Of a stretch of DNA of 33,257 nt, positions 16,713 to 24,816 are shown in pieces. The notes beneath the pieces are model-generated. The model was not told the origin of the DNA and did not search any database. It worked only from the letters and a program-made list of their open reading frames with translations. Positions within the stretch are counted from its first letter, which is position 1, and the number at the start of each line of letters is the position of its first letter. This stretch comes from an alpha proteobacterium SCGC AAA536-G10. Its GTDB lineage: Bacteria > Pseudomonadota > Alphaproteobacteria > Puniceispirillales > Marisalimonadaceae. The position numbers and the translations under genes were made by a program. The stretch covers positions 1 to 33,257 of the forward strand of contig ARQU01000015.1 in the NCBI GenBank assembly GCA_000384615.1. Direction: 5' to 3'.

Positions 16713-16853
16713 AAATAATCCTTTTTAGAGACTTTAATAGTTTTAACTGTCCACTCAAATAATAATTTATTAATATTAAAAATAATCGTTGAAATTGACT
16801 TAATAGCTTATCTAGTTAGTTTAATATCTAAGTTAAATTAATATGTTTTTTTC

Positions 16854-17396
16854 ATGAATATTTTTGGATCTATTTTAATTCTAATAATTGTGATGTCTGA
16901 ATCTTTGGCTGATAGTGTTTTTAAAGATAATTTTCAAAACTCAGAAAAGTGGAGTTTTTTAACAGATCAAGTTATGGGAGGTGTTTCTTCAGGAAATGTA
17001 GAGTTTATTTCTATTGAAAATAACATTGTTGCACATGTTACGGGTAAAGTATCAACTGAAAATAGGGGTGGTTTTATTCAAATTAGAAGAAAACTTGACA
17101 AAATAAATTTAGAAAACTCTAAATTTATTGATATAACTGCAAAGGGAAATAACCAAAAGTATTTTATTCATTTGAGAACTACTGGTACTATTTTGCCTTG
17201 GCAATATTACCAAATTGACTTTAACGTGAAAAATGAATTCCAGGTTTTTAGATTACCAATTGAGACCTTTAAAAGATCAAGTTCATTTATATCTAATAAA
17301 ATTAACCCAAAAAAAATTACTTCAATCGGAATAGTAGCTTTCGGAAGAAATCACTTTGCAGATATCTTCATTAAAGAAGTAAATTTTGTTAACTAA
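16854..17396 (+). CDS. CIA30 (NDUFAF1-like) family exported protein
   Basis: A 180-residue protein with a signal peptide (to about SLA-DSVF, residue 20). One CIA30/NDUFAF1-type beta-sandwich domain follows, with WSFLTDQVMGGVSSGNVEF near 30-48, GGFIQIRRKL near 70 and the C-terminal ITSIGIVAFGRN. In eukaryotes the family is a complex I assembly factor; bacterial members are extracytoplasmic, carbohydrate-binding-like and of unknown function. The start has a weak ribosome site. It converges on the small gene at 17414. Confidence 0.85.
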   Translation: MNIFGSILILIIVMSESLADSVFKDNFQNSEKWSFLTDQVMGGVSSGNVEFISIENNIVAHVTGKVSTENRGGFIQIRRKLDKINLENSKFIDITAKGNNQKYFIHLRTTGTILPWQYYQIDFNVKNEFQVFRLPIETFKRSSSFISNKINPKKITSIGIVAFGRNHFADIFIKEVNFVN

Positions 17397-17413
17397 TTTA
17401 ATAAAATCTTTGA

Positions 17414-17611
17414 TTATTGCTTAAGTAAAGTAGCTCTTTTGAATTCTACGTTTTTTGGACGAATTGTAAAAAAACGTGATATTCTATGTTGCTCTAACGC
17501 TTCATCAATTATGGTTTGCAAATCACCTAATTTTCCTTCAATTGGTTGACTATTCCATTCCCTGCCATCTACTAAAAGTGTTATTATATATTTTTGCTTT
17601 TCATTTATCAT
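17414..17611 (-). CDS. small conserved-looking hypothetical protein
   Basis: A 65-residue soluble protein with a beta-strand opening (YIITLLVDGREW), a helix (LGDLQTIIDEALEQHRI) and a basic C-terminus. I do not recognise it. It lies 4 bases after the zinc peptidase stop on the same strand, so the two are very probably cotranscribed and perhaps functionally linked. Confidence 0.6.
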   Translation of the reverse strand: MINEKQKYIITLLVDGREWNSQPIEGKLGDLQTIIDEALEQHRISRFFTIRPKNVEFKRATLLKQ

Positions 17612-17615
17612 TTGT

Positions 17616-18293
17616 TTACCTAATTCTTGATAATAATAACCATATAAACCTCAGTGAAACAAAGTTCCTGACAACTCCAATGACATAAGTAAGGGCCGCA
17701 GCTCTGAGTATTGACTGGCAAGCATTGTGATATTCAGGTGGTACTTTATTTTTTATTATTGGTAGGGCCCTATTGAAACTTGCATCTAGCTCAACCTCTA
17801 AAGTTATTAAATGTACAACCACGCCTATTAATAAAGACAATAGAACTAAAAGTAGACATATTTTTATTAAAGGGTATGAGCCTGTGGCTAAAATCGTTGG
17901 AATACCAACCATTAATAATCCACTACCTAGTTGCGAAATCCATGCAGTACTTTTTACAAGGATGGTTCTTTGTTCAAGAGGTCTATATTTTTCGTGATGT
18001 TGTATTGCGTGTCCTATTTCGTGGCAAACAATAGATATGGCTGTAAGACTTTTTTTTGCTAAACGGTCCTCAGAAACTTTAACCTTTTTTTCTTTAAGAT
18101 CGTAATGATCTACGGTCAATGATTTTTCTATTTTTACTTCCTTTAAACCCATTTCTTTTAATATTATCTTGCCAAACTCAAGACCAGTAAATGGCATATT
18201 TACTAATACTTTATCATTTTTACTAAATACAATATTTAACCAGATTACAGGTGCCACAGAAAGAATTAGAAATAATATGAAATATATAATCAT
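17616..18293 (-). CDS. zinc metallopeptidase, YugP-type membrane protease
   Basis: A 225-residue membrane protein of the neutral zinc metallopeptidase family. Helices are at 1-23 and in the middle (LLMVGIPTILATG and ICLLLVLLSLLIGVVVHLI). The zinc-binding HEIGH is at 91-95, followed by AIQHHEKYRPLEQR, with the third ligand expected in the ELDASFNRALP segment after the second helix pair. It has the family's usual length. The family is thought to act in the envelope, but its substrate is unknown. It is cotranscribed with the small gene 4 bases downstream. Confidence 0.9.
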   Translation of the reverse strand: MIIYFILFLILSVAPVIWLNIVFSKNDKVLVNMPFTGLEFGKIILKEMGLKEVKIEKSLTVDHYDLKEKKVKVSEDRLAKKSLTAISIVCHEIGHAIQHHEKYRPLEQRTILVKSTAWISQLGSGLLMVGIPTILATGSYPLIKICLLLVLLSLLIGVVVHLITLEVELDASFNRALPIIKNKVPPEYHNACQSILRAAALTYVIGVVRNFVSLRFIWLLLSRIR

Positions 18294-18475
18294 TTTAGTT
18301 TGTATAACCTCTTATTTGGGTAATATCTACATTGTTATATTTGGGATTTTTCAAACGTAATTCAACTGTTTTAATTAGAATTTAATACTGTCATTATCTT
18401 CCCCATAAGCATTTTATTACTTATGTTTTTAATTCTGTTAAGTAATTATCATTATGTAAAAAAAGAGGAATTATT

Positions 18476-18799
18476 TTATACTATTGTTGATTCTAACCAA
18501 TTTAAAAATTTTTTATTACCCTTTGAAATATCAAGTTTTAGAATACAAGGAGTTTCATAACTATGATTCTCAGTAATTAATTTTTCAAGTTTTTCAAATT
18601 TATTTTCAATAGTTTTCAGGATTAAAACCGTTTCTTTTTCAAAATTTATTTGTCCTTCCCATTCAAAAACTGAATGGATTTCAGGGAAAATATTAGTACA
18701 AGCACACAATTTATTTTTTATAGCCAGCTCAGAAATTATTTTAGCTTGTCTAAAATTTTCAACAGTGACATATACGAAGCAAAACTTAAAATTTTTCAT
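18476..18799 (-). CDS. cutA: CutA divalent-cation tolerance protein
   Basis: A 107-residue trimeric, PII-like ferredoxin-fold protein. It has FRQAKIISELAIKNKLCACTNIFPEIHSVFEWEGQINFEKE at about 14-54, with the conserved Cys and SVFEWEG block, and the C-terminal SYETPCILKLDISKGNKKFLNWL. It is linked with copper tolerance in E. coli but its molecular role is debated. It has the usual family length and is transcribed alone. It has unusually high Lys and Asn content, in line with the genome's AT-richness. Confidence 0.93.
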   Translation of the reverse strand: MKNFKFCFVYVTVENFRQAKIISELAIKNKLCACTNIFPEIHSVFEWEGQINFEKETVLILKTIENKFEKLEKLITENHSYETPCILKLDISKGNKKFLNWLESTIV

Positions 18800-19171
18800 A
18801 AAATAAGTTTAATCAAAATATTTATGACGTAAATAGTTATAAATTCTAATAGATAAGAAAATCTGATGTTTTAACATTAAGAAAAATAAAATATTAAACC
18901 ACATGAATTGAAAGCCGAGCAAAAAGCTGGGTCAAATAAATATATAATATGCTTACCACATCAAATACTCCAACAATATTTAAGAAAAAATTGCTTTGAT
19001 AAAGCAGAACAAATAGATGACAGTTTTGTCTTTTTTGAACTCTTAAATTTTAATTAAAGAAAAAAAGGCTAAAAGAAAATAAGTACATTTTATTTATGCA
19101 TATAAATACATATTATTAAAAAATATGTATAAGGGATCAATTTTTTATCCTTTTAGAGTTTGCCCAAAAAA
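18800..19171. other. gene-poor stretch with a possible gene remnant
   Basis: No confident gene. An open frame from TTG at 18908 to TAA at 19057 on plus (49 residues; blocks AEQKAGSNKYIICLPHQ and DDSFVFFELLNF) reads like a protein fragment rather than random sequence. It lacks an ATG and a ribosome site. A weak hairpin (GGAT...ATCC) before Ts lies at 19133-19153. Confidence 0.3.
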
Positions 19172-19345
19172 CTATTCTTCCTTTGAACTGGCAATTTGGG
19201 TTACATATATCGAATAACAAAAACCAAGAATGGCAACTATATCAACCCAATTGAAAGTTTTGTCTGATCCGCCAATGACTCTATAAATACCATAAACAAA
19301 ACAAACAATACCTAATAACCAACTTTGCGCATATTTGAAATCCAT
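19172..19345 (-). CDS. 57-residue small membrane protein
   Basis: It starts MDFKYAQSWLLGIVCFVYGIY and has two predicted helices, the second WVDIVAILGFCYSIYV, ending SSKEE. A good AGAGGG ribosome site, spaced 4 bases from the ATG, supports it. No family recognised. The helix-linker-helix layout with an acidic tail recalls the proteins at 16545 and 32618. Confidence 0.55.
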   Translation of the reverse strand: MDFKYAQSWLLGIVCFVYGIYRVIGGSDKTFNWVDIVAILGFCYSIYVTQIASSKEE

Positions 19346-19434
19346 TTAATCCCTCTTATATAAAATTTGAATATAATATTTGTGAATCCATTACTGTTAA
19401 TAAAAATCTAAAAAGTGATATTATTCTAATCATT

Positions 19435-19800
19435 TTATTCGATAGGGGGATACTTTTTCCATATTAAAAAAGTCCATCCTAAACAAAGACAATATAAAAT
19501 TAAAAAAAATTCAGATGGAAAATCCCAATAAATTACTTCAGTTATCCACCTAGATAAAAATAACTGATTTTCATTAATGCCTCTTAAATTATTTTCTAAA
19601 ACAGTTAGAGGACAAGACAATCCTAATATTGTTTCAAAAGTAACGAAAATCATCATTCCAAAATGAAGTAACCTTAATTTTTTATTTTTAATCCAAATCC
19701 AATTAAAATTGTAACCAATTGGTATTAAGACAAAACCAAATGTAATAAATACAGCGATGCAAAAGTGAAAAAAAAGAACAATATCTGCTATTAATATCAT
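19435..19800 (-). CDS. DUF2784 family membrane protein
   Basis: A 121-residue inner-membrane protein. The opening IADIVLFFHFCIAVFITFGFVLIPIGY, the cysteine-containing TILGLSCPLTVLE near 61-73 and YWDFPSEFFLILYCLCL near the end match DUF2784. It has three or four hydrophobic helices. The function of the family is unknown. It is a single minus-strand gene diverging from the SRAP gene across 120 bases. Confidence 0.88.
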   Translation of the reverse strand: MILIADIVLFFHFCIAVFITFGFVLIPIGYNFNWIWIKNKKLRLLHFGMMIFVTFETILGLSCPLTVLENNLRGINENQLFLSRWITEVIYWDFPSEFFLILYCLCLGWTFLIWKKYPPIE

Positions 19801-19919
19801 TTTTTACTCTTAAATTTGTTGTAAAAAGTTCATTAATAAATTTTAATAAAAAAAAAATACTTTTGCATTCTAAATACAAAATATTTTATAATTAAATATG
19901 AATAGATAGTCTTAATACT

Positions 19920-20471
19920 ATGTGTGGCCGATTTGTAATATCATCTAATAATGTTTTTGGTCTAGAATATAAGCCCTCATTTAATATTGTACCATCACAA
20001 TTGGTGCCTGTGAAAACTATTAATGATGCAAAGTTAATGAAATGGACTTATGCACCATTATGGAAAAAAGATATGAACCTCATTAATTGTCGTTCAGAGA
20101 CTATGAATGAAAAACCATCCTTTAGAAATGCTAAAAGATGTGTGATATTTCATAATGGTTGGTACGAGTGGCTAAGAAAAGATAAAGAAAAAATTCCATT
20201 TTATCATTATTGTCAATCAAACAGTTTTGCAGGGCTTTATAACGATATTGGATGTCTTATTCTGACGCGAGTTGCAACAGACCAAATCAATCATATTCAC
20301 CATCGACAACCAGTTTTATTGGACAATTCTGAAATATATTCTTACCTTGAAGGAGAAAATTTATTAAACAGTAAAGCAAATTATAACATAAATTTTTATC
20401 GTGTAAGTAAAGATGTAAATAGTCCCCAAAATAATAATTCAAATCTAATTACTATGATTGATACAACTTAA
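19920..20471 (+). CDS. yedK: SOS-response associated peptidase (SRAP, YedK/HMCES family)
   Basis: This family shields abasic sites in single-stranded DNA by forming a DNA-protein crosslink through its N-terminal cysteine. Catalytic C2 is in MCGRFV, so removal of Met1 is expected. Other expected residues are N56 in the NCRSE block, E83 in NGWYEWL and H127 in HHRQP. At 183 residues it is shorter than E. coli YedK (about 222); the loss falls in the loop after residue 15 and at the C-terminus. All the active-site residues are kept, so it is probably active. It stands alone with no lexA-like neighbour. Confidence 0.92.
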   Translation: MCGRFVISSNNVFGLEYKPSFNIVPSQLVPVKTINDAKLMKWTYAPLWKKDMNLINCRSETMNEKPSFRNAKRCVIFHNGWYEWLRKDKEKIPFYHYCQSNSFAGLYNDIGCLILTRVATDQINHIHHRQPVLLDNSEIYSYLEGENLLNSKANYNINFYRVSKDVNSPQNNNSNLITMIDTT

Positions 20472-20796
20472 ATTTTTAAGGTTTATCATATAAGGATTTA
20501 TTAAATTAGTAGGATTAACACAAATTTACTCTAAATTTCTAAATAAAATATACTAATATAAATTTTTACTCTTTAGCTTTGTTAAAATCTTTATAAATAA
20601 TAGAAATTTTATAATTAATTATTTTATAAGAACAATTGAGCTAATATTAATATTTTTAGACTCGTCATTAAGTTTACTTGTATATTCTTATTAGCACTAG
20701 CACGCTTAGTGGGGATTTGGAATTATTATTAAATAAAGAACCACATTATTTAAAATTGTGCCTAAATATTTTTTCGACAAATATAATCTTCAGTTA
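20472..20796. other. 325-base gene-free interval
   Basis: Very AT-rich. I see no reading frame above 30 residues with a ribosome site, no tRNA and no clear strong hairpin. It may hold the terminators of the SRAP gene (plus) and of the 20797-21093 gene (minus), whose 3' ends face each other here. Confidence 0.4.
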
Positions 20797-21093
20797 TTAC
20801 TTATTAATCTGATTATTTTCTTCGTCTTTAAAAATATAATGTGAGCCGATACAACCTATAATAATTGCAATTAATAATTCTGGTTGGCCCTTTTCAAGCG
20901 AGTTTTTAATAATTAGCCAAAGTATAATAATCAAAATACTAAGTGGGAAAACAATTAGAACTTTAACTTTCCAGAGAATATGTTGATAACATAATTTAAC
21001 AAATTTTAAGATCCACTTTAAAAGACCTAAAATTAACACACCAAAAATAACAAACATACAAAAGATAAATATTTTAAAAATTGTATATTCCAT
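20797..21093 (-). CDS. hypothetical membrane protein
   Basis: A 98-residue protein with three hydrophobic helices: IFKIFIFCMFVIFGVLILGLL, then VLIVFPLSILIIILWLII, then LLIAIIIGCIGSHYIF. It has a charged tail KDEENNQINK. No family recognised. It begins 9 bases downstream of the cysteine-rich protein gene on the same strand and is probably in the same operon. Confidence 0.55.
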   Translation of the reverse strand: MEYTIFKIFIFCMFVIFGVLILGLLKWILKFVKLCYQHILWKVKVLIVFPLSILIIILWLIIKNSLEKGQPELLIAIIIGCIGSHYIFKDEENNQINK

Positions 21094-21101
21094 AATTATA
21101 A

Positions 21102-21389
21102 TTAGTTTGCTTCATATAAAGGAAGTACTATTTTAGTTGAATTTAATCGACACTTAATAAATGCTTTAACATTTTGAAATTGGGATTTAAAATTTTTTCC
21201 GTTAAGGTATTTATAATATCTAATGCAGTTACCGCAAAGATAGATCCAATCTTTATCAGATAAATGTTTTTTGCAATTCCATATAATTTTGTGAGGATCA
21301 AAACATTCTTTACAAAAACTATTTAATTTAAACATATAATCAAATACTCCATTCATTAATCCAATATGATATAGTTGGGAAAAAAACAA
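21102..21389 (-). CDS. cysteine-rich hypothetical protein, possible zinc-ribbon-like
   Basis: A 95-residue protein with CKECF (C26, C29), a cysteine in WNCKKH, CGNC (LCGNCIRYYKYL) and one further Cys near residue 80. The CxxC...CxxC spacing suggests a metal-binding treble clef or ribbon, though His and Cys could also form disulfides. Later methionines (M12 and near 20) could be the real start. I know of no family. It is likely coexpressed with the membrane protein 9 bases downstream. Confidence 0.5.
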   Translation of the reverse strand: MFFSQLYHIGLMNGVFDYMFKLNSFCKECFDPHKIIWNCKKHLSDKDWIYLCGNCIRYYKYLNGKNFKSQFQNVKAFIKCRLNSTKIVLPLYEAN

Positions 21390-21432
21390 AAAGCATAAAT
21401 AATACTAATATAATTATTACCCATTTATTCAT
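21340..21432 (-). CDS. possible 30-residue membrane peptide
   Basis: A very short frame, MNKWVIIILVLFMLFVFFP followed by TISYWINEWSI, overlapping the start of the cysteine-rich gene in another frame. A TISY ending also occurs in the 12-residue frame at 29484-29522. It is a single hydrophobic helix with an aromatic tail. No ribosome site is convincing; it could be spurious. Confidence 0.2.
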   Translation of the reverse strand: MNKWVIIILVLFMLFVFFPTISYWINEWSI

Positions 21433-21638
21433 TTATATTCCATAATTTTAAAAACTGTTAAAAGTAAAAACTAATGTGCCATGATTAGTAAAATATTCAA
21501 AATAATATAATACTGAAAAATTAATTTGATTTTTAATTAAAATAACTTTTTCCGATCGTTTTCAAAACATATCAATAATATTATTAGTTAATTAAAATAT
21601 TTTTAAAATTTATAAGGATTTATCAGTTAAAAAAGTAA

Positions 21639-21935
21639 CTAATTAGATGGATCAATTATTACTTCACCGCTGTAAATAATTTCTTTTGGAGATAATGAAT
21701 TTGGCATTTTAACATGTTTAGCTAAATATGTTCTAACAGTTTTTAAATGTTTTTCATCTTCGTATTTCCAAATACTTGTAACTTGACTTTTGTTGGTCTC
21801 ATTTTGAAGAACAGTCAAATTAATTTTAATATCATTACTAAAACATTCTTTTTTAATTTTTTGACAAAATAGAAGAAACAAATCTGCATGTTCTTCATTT
21901 TGAAAAGTCCGGACATATACTCTCACAATAGACAT
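21639..21935 (-). CDS. conserved 98-residue protein (copy B of a paralogous pair)
   Basis: It has the same length and blocks as the protein at 15583: opening MSIVRVYVRTFQNEEHADLF, central QVTSIWKYEDEKHLKTVRTYL and ending PNSLSPKEIIYSGEVI. The middle segment differs most. The conserved start and end suggest a folded domain under selection. It lies 61 bases after a class I methyltransferase on the same strand. Function unknown; a small oligomeric ferredoxin-like fold is possible. Confidence 0.75.
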   Translation of the reverse strand: MSIVRVYVRTFQNEEHADLFLLFCQKIKKECFSNDIKINLTVLQNETNKSQVTSIWKYEDEKHLKTVRTYLAKHVKMPNSLSPKEIIYSGEVIIDPSN

Positions 21936-21996
21936 CTAATTTAATTCCTAAAATTATAGTACGAATAATTATTTAATTAATTATATAAAGAAATTA

Positions 21997-22767
21997 CTAA
22001 TTTATATAACTATAAGTCAATATTGGAAGATTTGTGTATGCAAACCGTCCTTCTTCCTCAGCCATACTTAACTGACTTTGCCATTCATCTACTTTGTCCG
22101 ACGAAACTCCTTGCTGTATAGCAAATTGAGCCATAACGTCAGCTGCATACCTTGCTGGTGAATTATTATCTCTATTCGTTATAAATAGAGGTAATGGTTT
22201 GTGTTTAATATGTTTAAACCCAAACTTTTTGAGTTTACCTGTGAGATCCATAGGTAGCATTTGATGGAAACAATGTTTTTTGAATGTATCTTGGATAATG
22301 TTATTTAAGTTTTCATCGGCACCATAAAATTTATAATAATCCCACAGAATAGATATATTTACAAAAATAGATTCTGGTTTAAGCACTCTAATAACTTCTT
22401 CAATTGATTCATCAACATTTTTAATATATTCAAAGGTTTGTACAGAGACCACAGCGTCACAACTATCTTCATTCAAATTTATTGAATTTGCTAATCCATG
22501 TAGAGTAAAAACATTATCATGTGAATTACATCTTTCTTTAGCTTGTTTTAGTTGGTCTTCGCTAGTATCTAATCCATATACTTTACCATTTGGGCCAACG
22601 GCTTTTGCAAGTTCTTCTAGAAGATGTCCTCCTCCACAACCTATGTCGAGAACCTGTTGACCTGATTGCAAGTCTAAAGTATTTAAAATTTCAAGCCTTC
22701 TAGAAGTTCCCGCAATACTAGCAGCCATTTTTCTTTGTATAAGGCCAATTTCATTTTGAAATTCCAT
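21997..22767 (-). CDS. class I SAM-dependent methyltransferase
   Basis: A 256-residue soluble methyltransferase. The SAM-binding motif VLDIGCGGGHLLEELAKAVGP is at about 37-57, the acidic ribose contact D74 in VYGLDTSEDQL and the post-II motif DAVVSVQTFEYI near 107-118. The region resembles UbiE/arsenite-methyltransferase-type enzymes, but the long C-terminal part (HCFHQMLPMDLTG... to the end) does not identify a substrate. The stop is 61 bases from the paralogue gene. A small-molecule or lipid substrate is inferred. Confidence 0.88.
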   Translation of the reverse strand: MEFQNEIGLIQRKMAASIAGTSRRLEILNTLDLQSGQQVLDIGCGGGHLLEELAKAVGPNGKVYGLDTSEDQLKQAKERCNSHDNVFTLHGLANSINLNEDSCDAVVSVQTFEYIKNVDESIEEVIRVLKPESIFVNISILWDYYKFYGADENLNNIIQDTFKKHCFHQMLPMDLTGKLKKFGFKHIKHKPLPLFITNRDNNSPARYAADVMAQFAIQQGVSSDKVDEWQSQLSMAEEEGRFAYTNLPILTYSYIN

Positions 22768-23156
22768 AACATTCCTATAATTAGTTTTAATATAAACATT
22801 ATAATTAGTAAGATATAAAAAGGTAAATATTTCAAATAAATTTAAATATTTTTAATTGTTAACAACTATTATTAAACTAAGGGCTATATCTTTAACTTAG
22901 TAAATTCATAAGCAACAATTTTAGATATTCTACTTAACTTTTTATAATTTTTCATACCAATATTAAAGTATTAAAACGATATTTAAATGCAAAAAATCTC
23001 AATATTGTTAAAATTTAGGACAATAAAATAAAACTATGTTGCTATCCCACAGTAGATGATTTAGAAAATTTATAAAAGTTTAATATTTTAGATTGTATAT
23101 TCTTTAATCCATATTAATACGCACTGGTTAATACTGAAATTAGGTAGAATAAAATA
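22768..23156. other. 389-base gene-free divergent interval
   Basis: The interval lies between the minus-strand methyltransferase and the plus-strand DUF4174 gene, so promoters for both should be here. Both strands are too AT-rich to single out a -10/-35 pair. One 23-residue Lys-rich frame (22884-22955, minus) is not convincing. Confidence 0.4.
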
Positions 23157-23579
23157 ATGAAAAAAAAATTATGTATATTATTAACTTTATTGATGGTTCC
23201 AACCATGAGCAATTCAACTACAAAAATAAATTTAGAAAGTTATATCAACTCACTATTGTGGGAAAATAGGATAGTTCTTTTTATTTCAAAGGCAAAATAT
23301 GTTCATTTTATTAATGAAACTGACGATTTTTTTAAAAATAATAGTTGTGAAAATGAAGCTAGAAATTTGAAGTATATTAGAATCGTTGGGGATGAAATTA
23401 ATAAATATGTTATGCCAGACAGATATACTAATAAATATGGTATCTGGTTAATTGGCTATGATGGACAAGATAAATCACATTCAACAGATATTTCATTATT
23501 AAAAGAAATTTATAATATTATCGACAAAATGCCTCTAAGAAAAAGAGAAATGACAGAACAAAACAAGAAATGTAATTAA
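23157..23579 (+). CDS. DUF4174 family exported protein
   Basis: A 140-residue protein with a short signal peptide (KKKLCILLTLLMVPTMSNS). The domain shows the LLWENRIVLFI opening strand near 33-43, the LIGYDGQDKSH block near 100 and the DUF4174 ending IIDKMPLRKREM. The family has a thioredoxin-like outline without a CxxC pair and is of unknown function, usually periplasmic. One Cys near residue 64 and one near the end could bond. It is transcribed alone, converging on the lectin gene. Confidence 0.85.
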   Translation: MKKKLCILLTLLMVPTMSNSTTKINLESYINSLLWENRIVLFISKAKYVHFINETDDFFKNNSCENEARNLKYIRIVGDEINKYVMPDRYTNKYGIWLIGYDGQDKSHSTDISLLKEIYNIIDKMPLRKREMTEQNKKCN

Positions 23580-23632
23580 TAAGCAAGATTAATTTGATTT
23601 AAATATTTGAGTATTTTTTATAATTACTAATT

Positions 23633-24229
23633 TTAGTTAAAATTAAATAATTTAACTTTAAAAATCTCTCCATTTGAAAAATATCTTACACCCCAGCTTT
23701 GATAAGAAGAAAGTTTTTCATTGCATTTTTGCATTGACACATTTCTTATTAAATGTAAGGGGGATCCACCACCACCTTTTCTTGAATTTTCTTTAGAAAC
23801 TGTCAGGCATAAAGTCTTATTTTTTTTCAAACGAATAGTGTTGTCTTCACTAAAGATAAACTCTTGAAAGTTCCTACATTTTATAAGATTTAAACTTATC
23901 AGGTTCTTGTATGAAGCGGTTTGCAAACATACACCAAAATTAGGAAAAAATAATTGTCTTTGTTTGAGTTTTTTTGCATCTAAGCCTTGGTCAACAGCAA
24001 TTTTTCCTTGATAAGAGTAACAAGTGTGTACTTGAATCCCTCTTTTTATTTTCGCCTTAAATTTATGTCCTTTAATATCAATACAAAATCCTCTTTTATC
24101 GTCTAAGTTATCTAGTAACTTAATCTCTACTAAACCAACATTTGAATTACTCCAAACTTTTGAAGAATTGATAAAAAGACAAAATAAAACTCCTAAAAAT
24201 ATTAATATTTTTTTGAATACAGAAAACAT
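23633..24229 (-). CDS. secreted ricin-type beta-trefoil lectin-like protein
   Basis: A 198-residue exported protein with a signal peptide to about residue 27 (KVWS-NSN). The rest is arranged as trefoil-like repeats with GFCIDIKGHKFKAKI, GVCLQTASYKNLISLNLIKC and LCLTVSKENS blocks. Cysteine pairs recur at the same relative positions and there is a final YQSWGVR like the QxW motif. Ricin-type domains bind sugars. The subtype and ligand are not visible. It could sit in the periplasm or on the surface. It converges on the DUF4174 gene. Confidence 0.65.
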   Translation of the reverse strand: MFSVFKKILIFLGVLFCLFINSSKVWSNSNVGLVEIKLLDNLDDKRGFCIDIKGHKFKAKIKRGIQVHTCYSYQGKIAVDQGLDAKKLKQRQLFFPNFGVCLQTASYKNLISLNLIKCRNFQEFIFSEDNTIRLKKNKTLCLTVSKENSRKGGGGSPLHLIRNVSMQKCNEKLSSYQSWGVRYFSNGEIFKVKLFNFN

Positions 24230-24356
24230 TACTGCATCTTAAAAGTTAGCATTAAGATTGGTAAAAAATCATTAATATTCTTTAGAGACAACACATAATT
24301 TGTGCGTTTGTTTGGATTGTTAGTTTTAATATAATAATAAATATTACACACATTCA

Positions 24357-24707
24357 TCATATAATTTTATATCCAAACTTTTTTGAAATAAAATCTACAA
24401 TAAATATGAAAAAAATTGTCATAACAATACTTAATATTACTGATATATAAAATCCAAACTTGTTTATTAAATATGGAAAAGTTAAAAACATAGGAAGTGT
24501 AGGCAGGACATACAAAAATGTAAAAGACATATGGTTAGAAATTTTTTCTGTAGGTGTTTTTTCGTAATATAACCAAAATAGAATCATAATGGTCGTTATC
24601 GGAAGTGCGGCAACCAGACCTCCCATACGCTCATTCGTTTTAGCAATTTCACTAATAATAACAATTAAAAATGCAGTGACTAAAACTTTGGAAATAAGGA
24701 ATAACAT
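24357..24707 (-). CDS. DUF3147 family membrane protein
   Basis: A 116-residue inner-membrane protein with four helices. The blocks ISEIAKTNERMGGLVAALPITTIMILFWLYYE (about 19-49) and SFTFLYVLPTLPMFLTFPYLI match the DUF3147 pattern, including the small-residue GGLVAALP turn. Function unknown. It is encoded alone, with short gene-free gaps on both sides. Confidence 0.85.
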   Translation of the reverse strand: MLFLISKVLVTAFLIVIISEIAKTNERMGGLVAALPITTIMILFWLYYEKTPTEKISNHMSFTFLYVLPTLPMFLTFPYLINKFGFYISVILSIVMTIFFIFIVDFISKKFGYKII

Positions 24708-24816
24708 TTTTTTAAATAACTTTTAACTGAAAGGAATAATTAATTTAACTTTTTATCATATTATCAATCTAATTATAATAAAAATTAATACTTTTTTTAC
24801 TTATCACTAAAATTAT

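Noticed and set aside
18424-18561. 45-residue plus-strand frame over the end of cutA
   Set aside because: It is mostly antisense to CutA and has no ribosome site.
22884-22955. 23-residue Lys-rich frame on minus
   Set aside because: It is very short, lacks a ribosome site and has a composition expected of AT-rich spacer.
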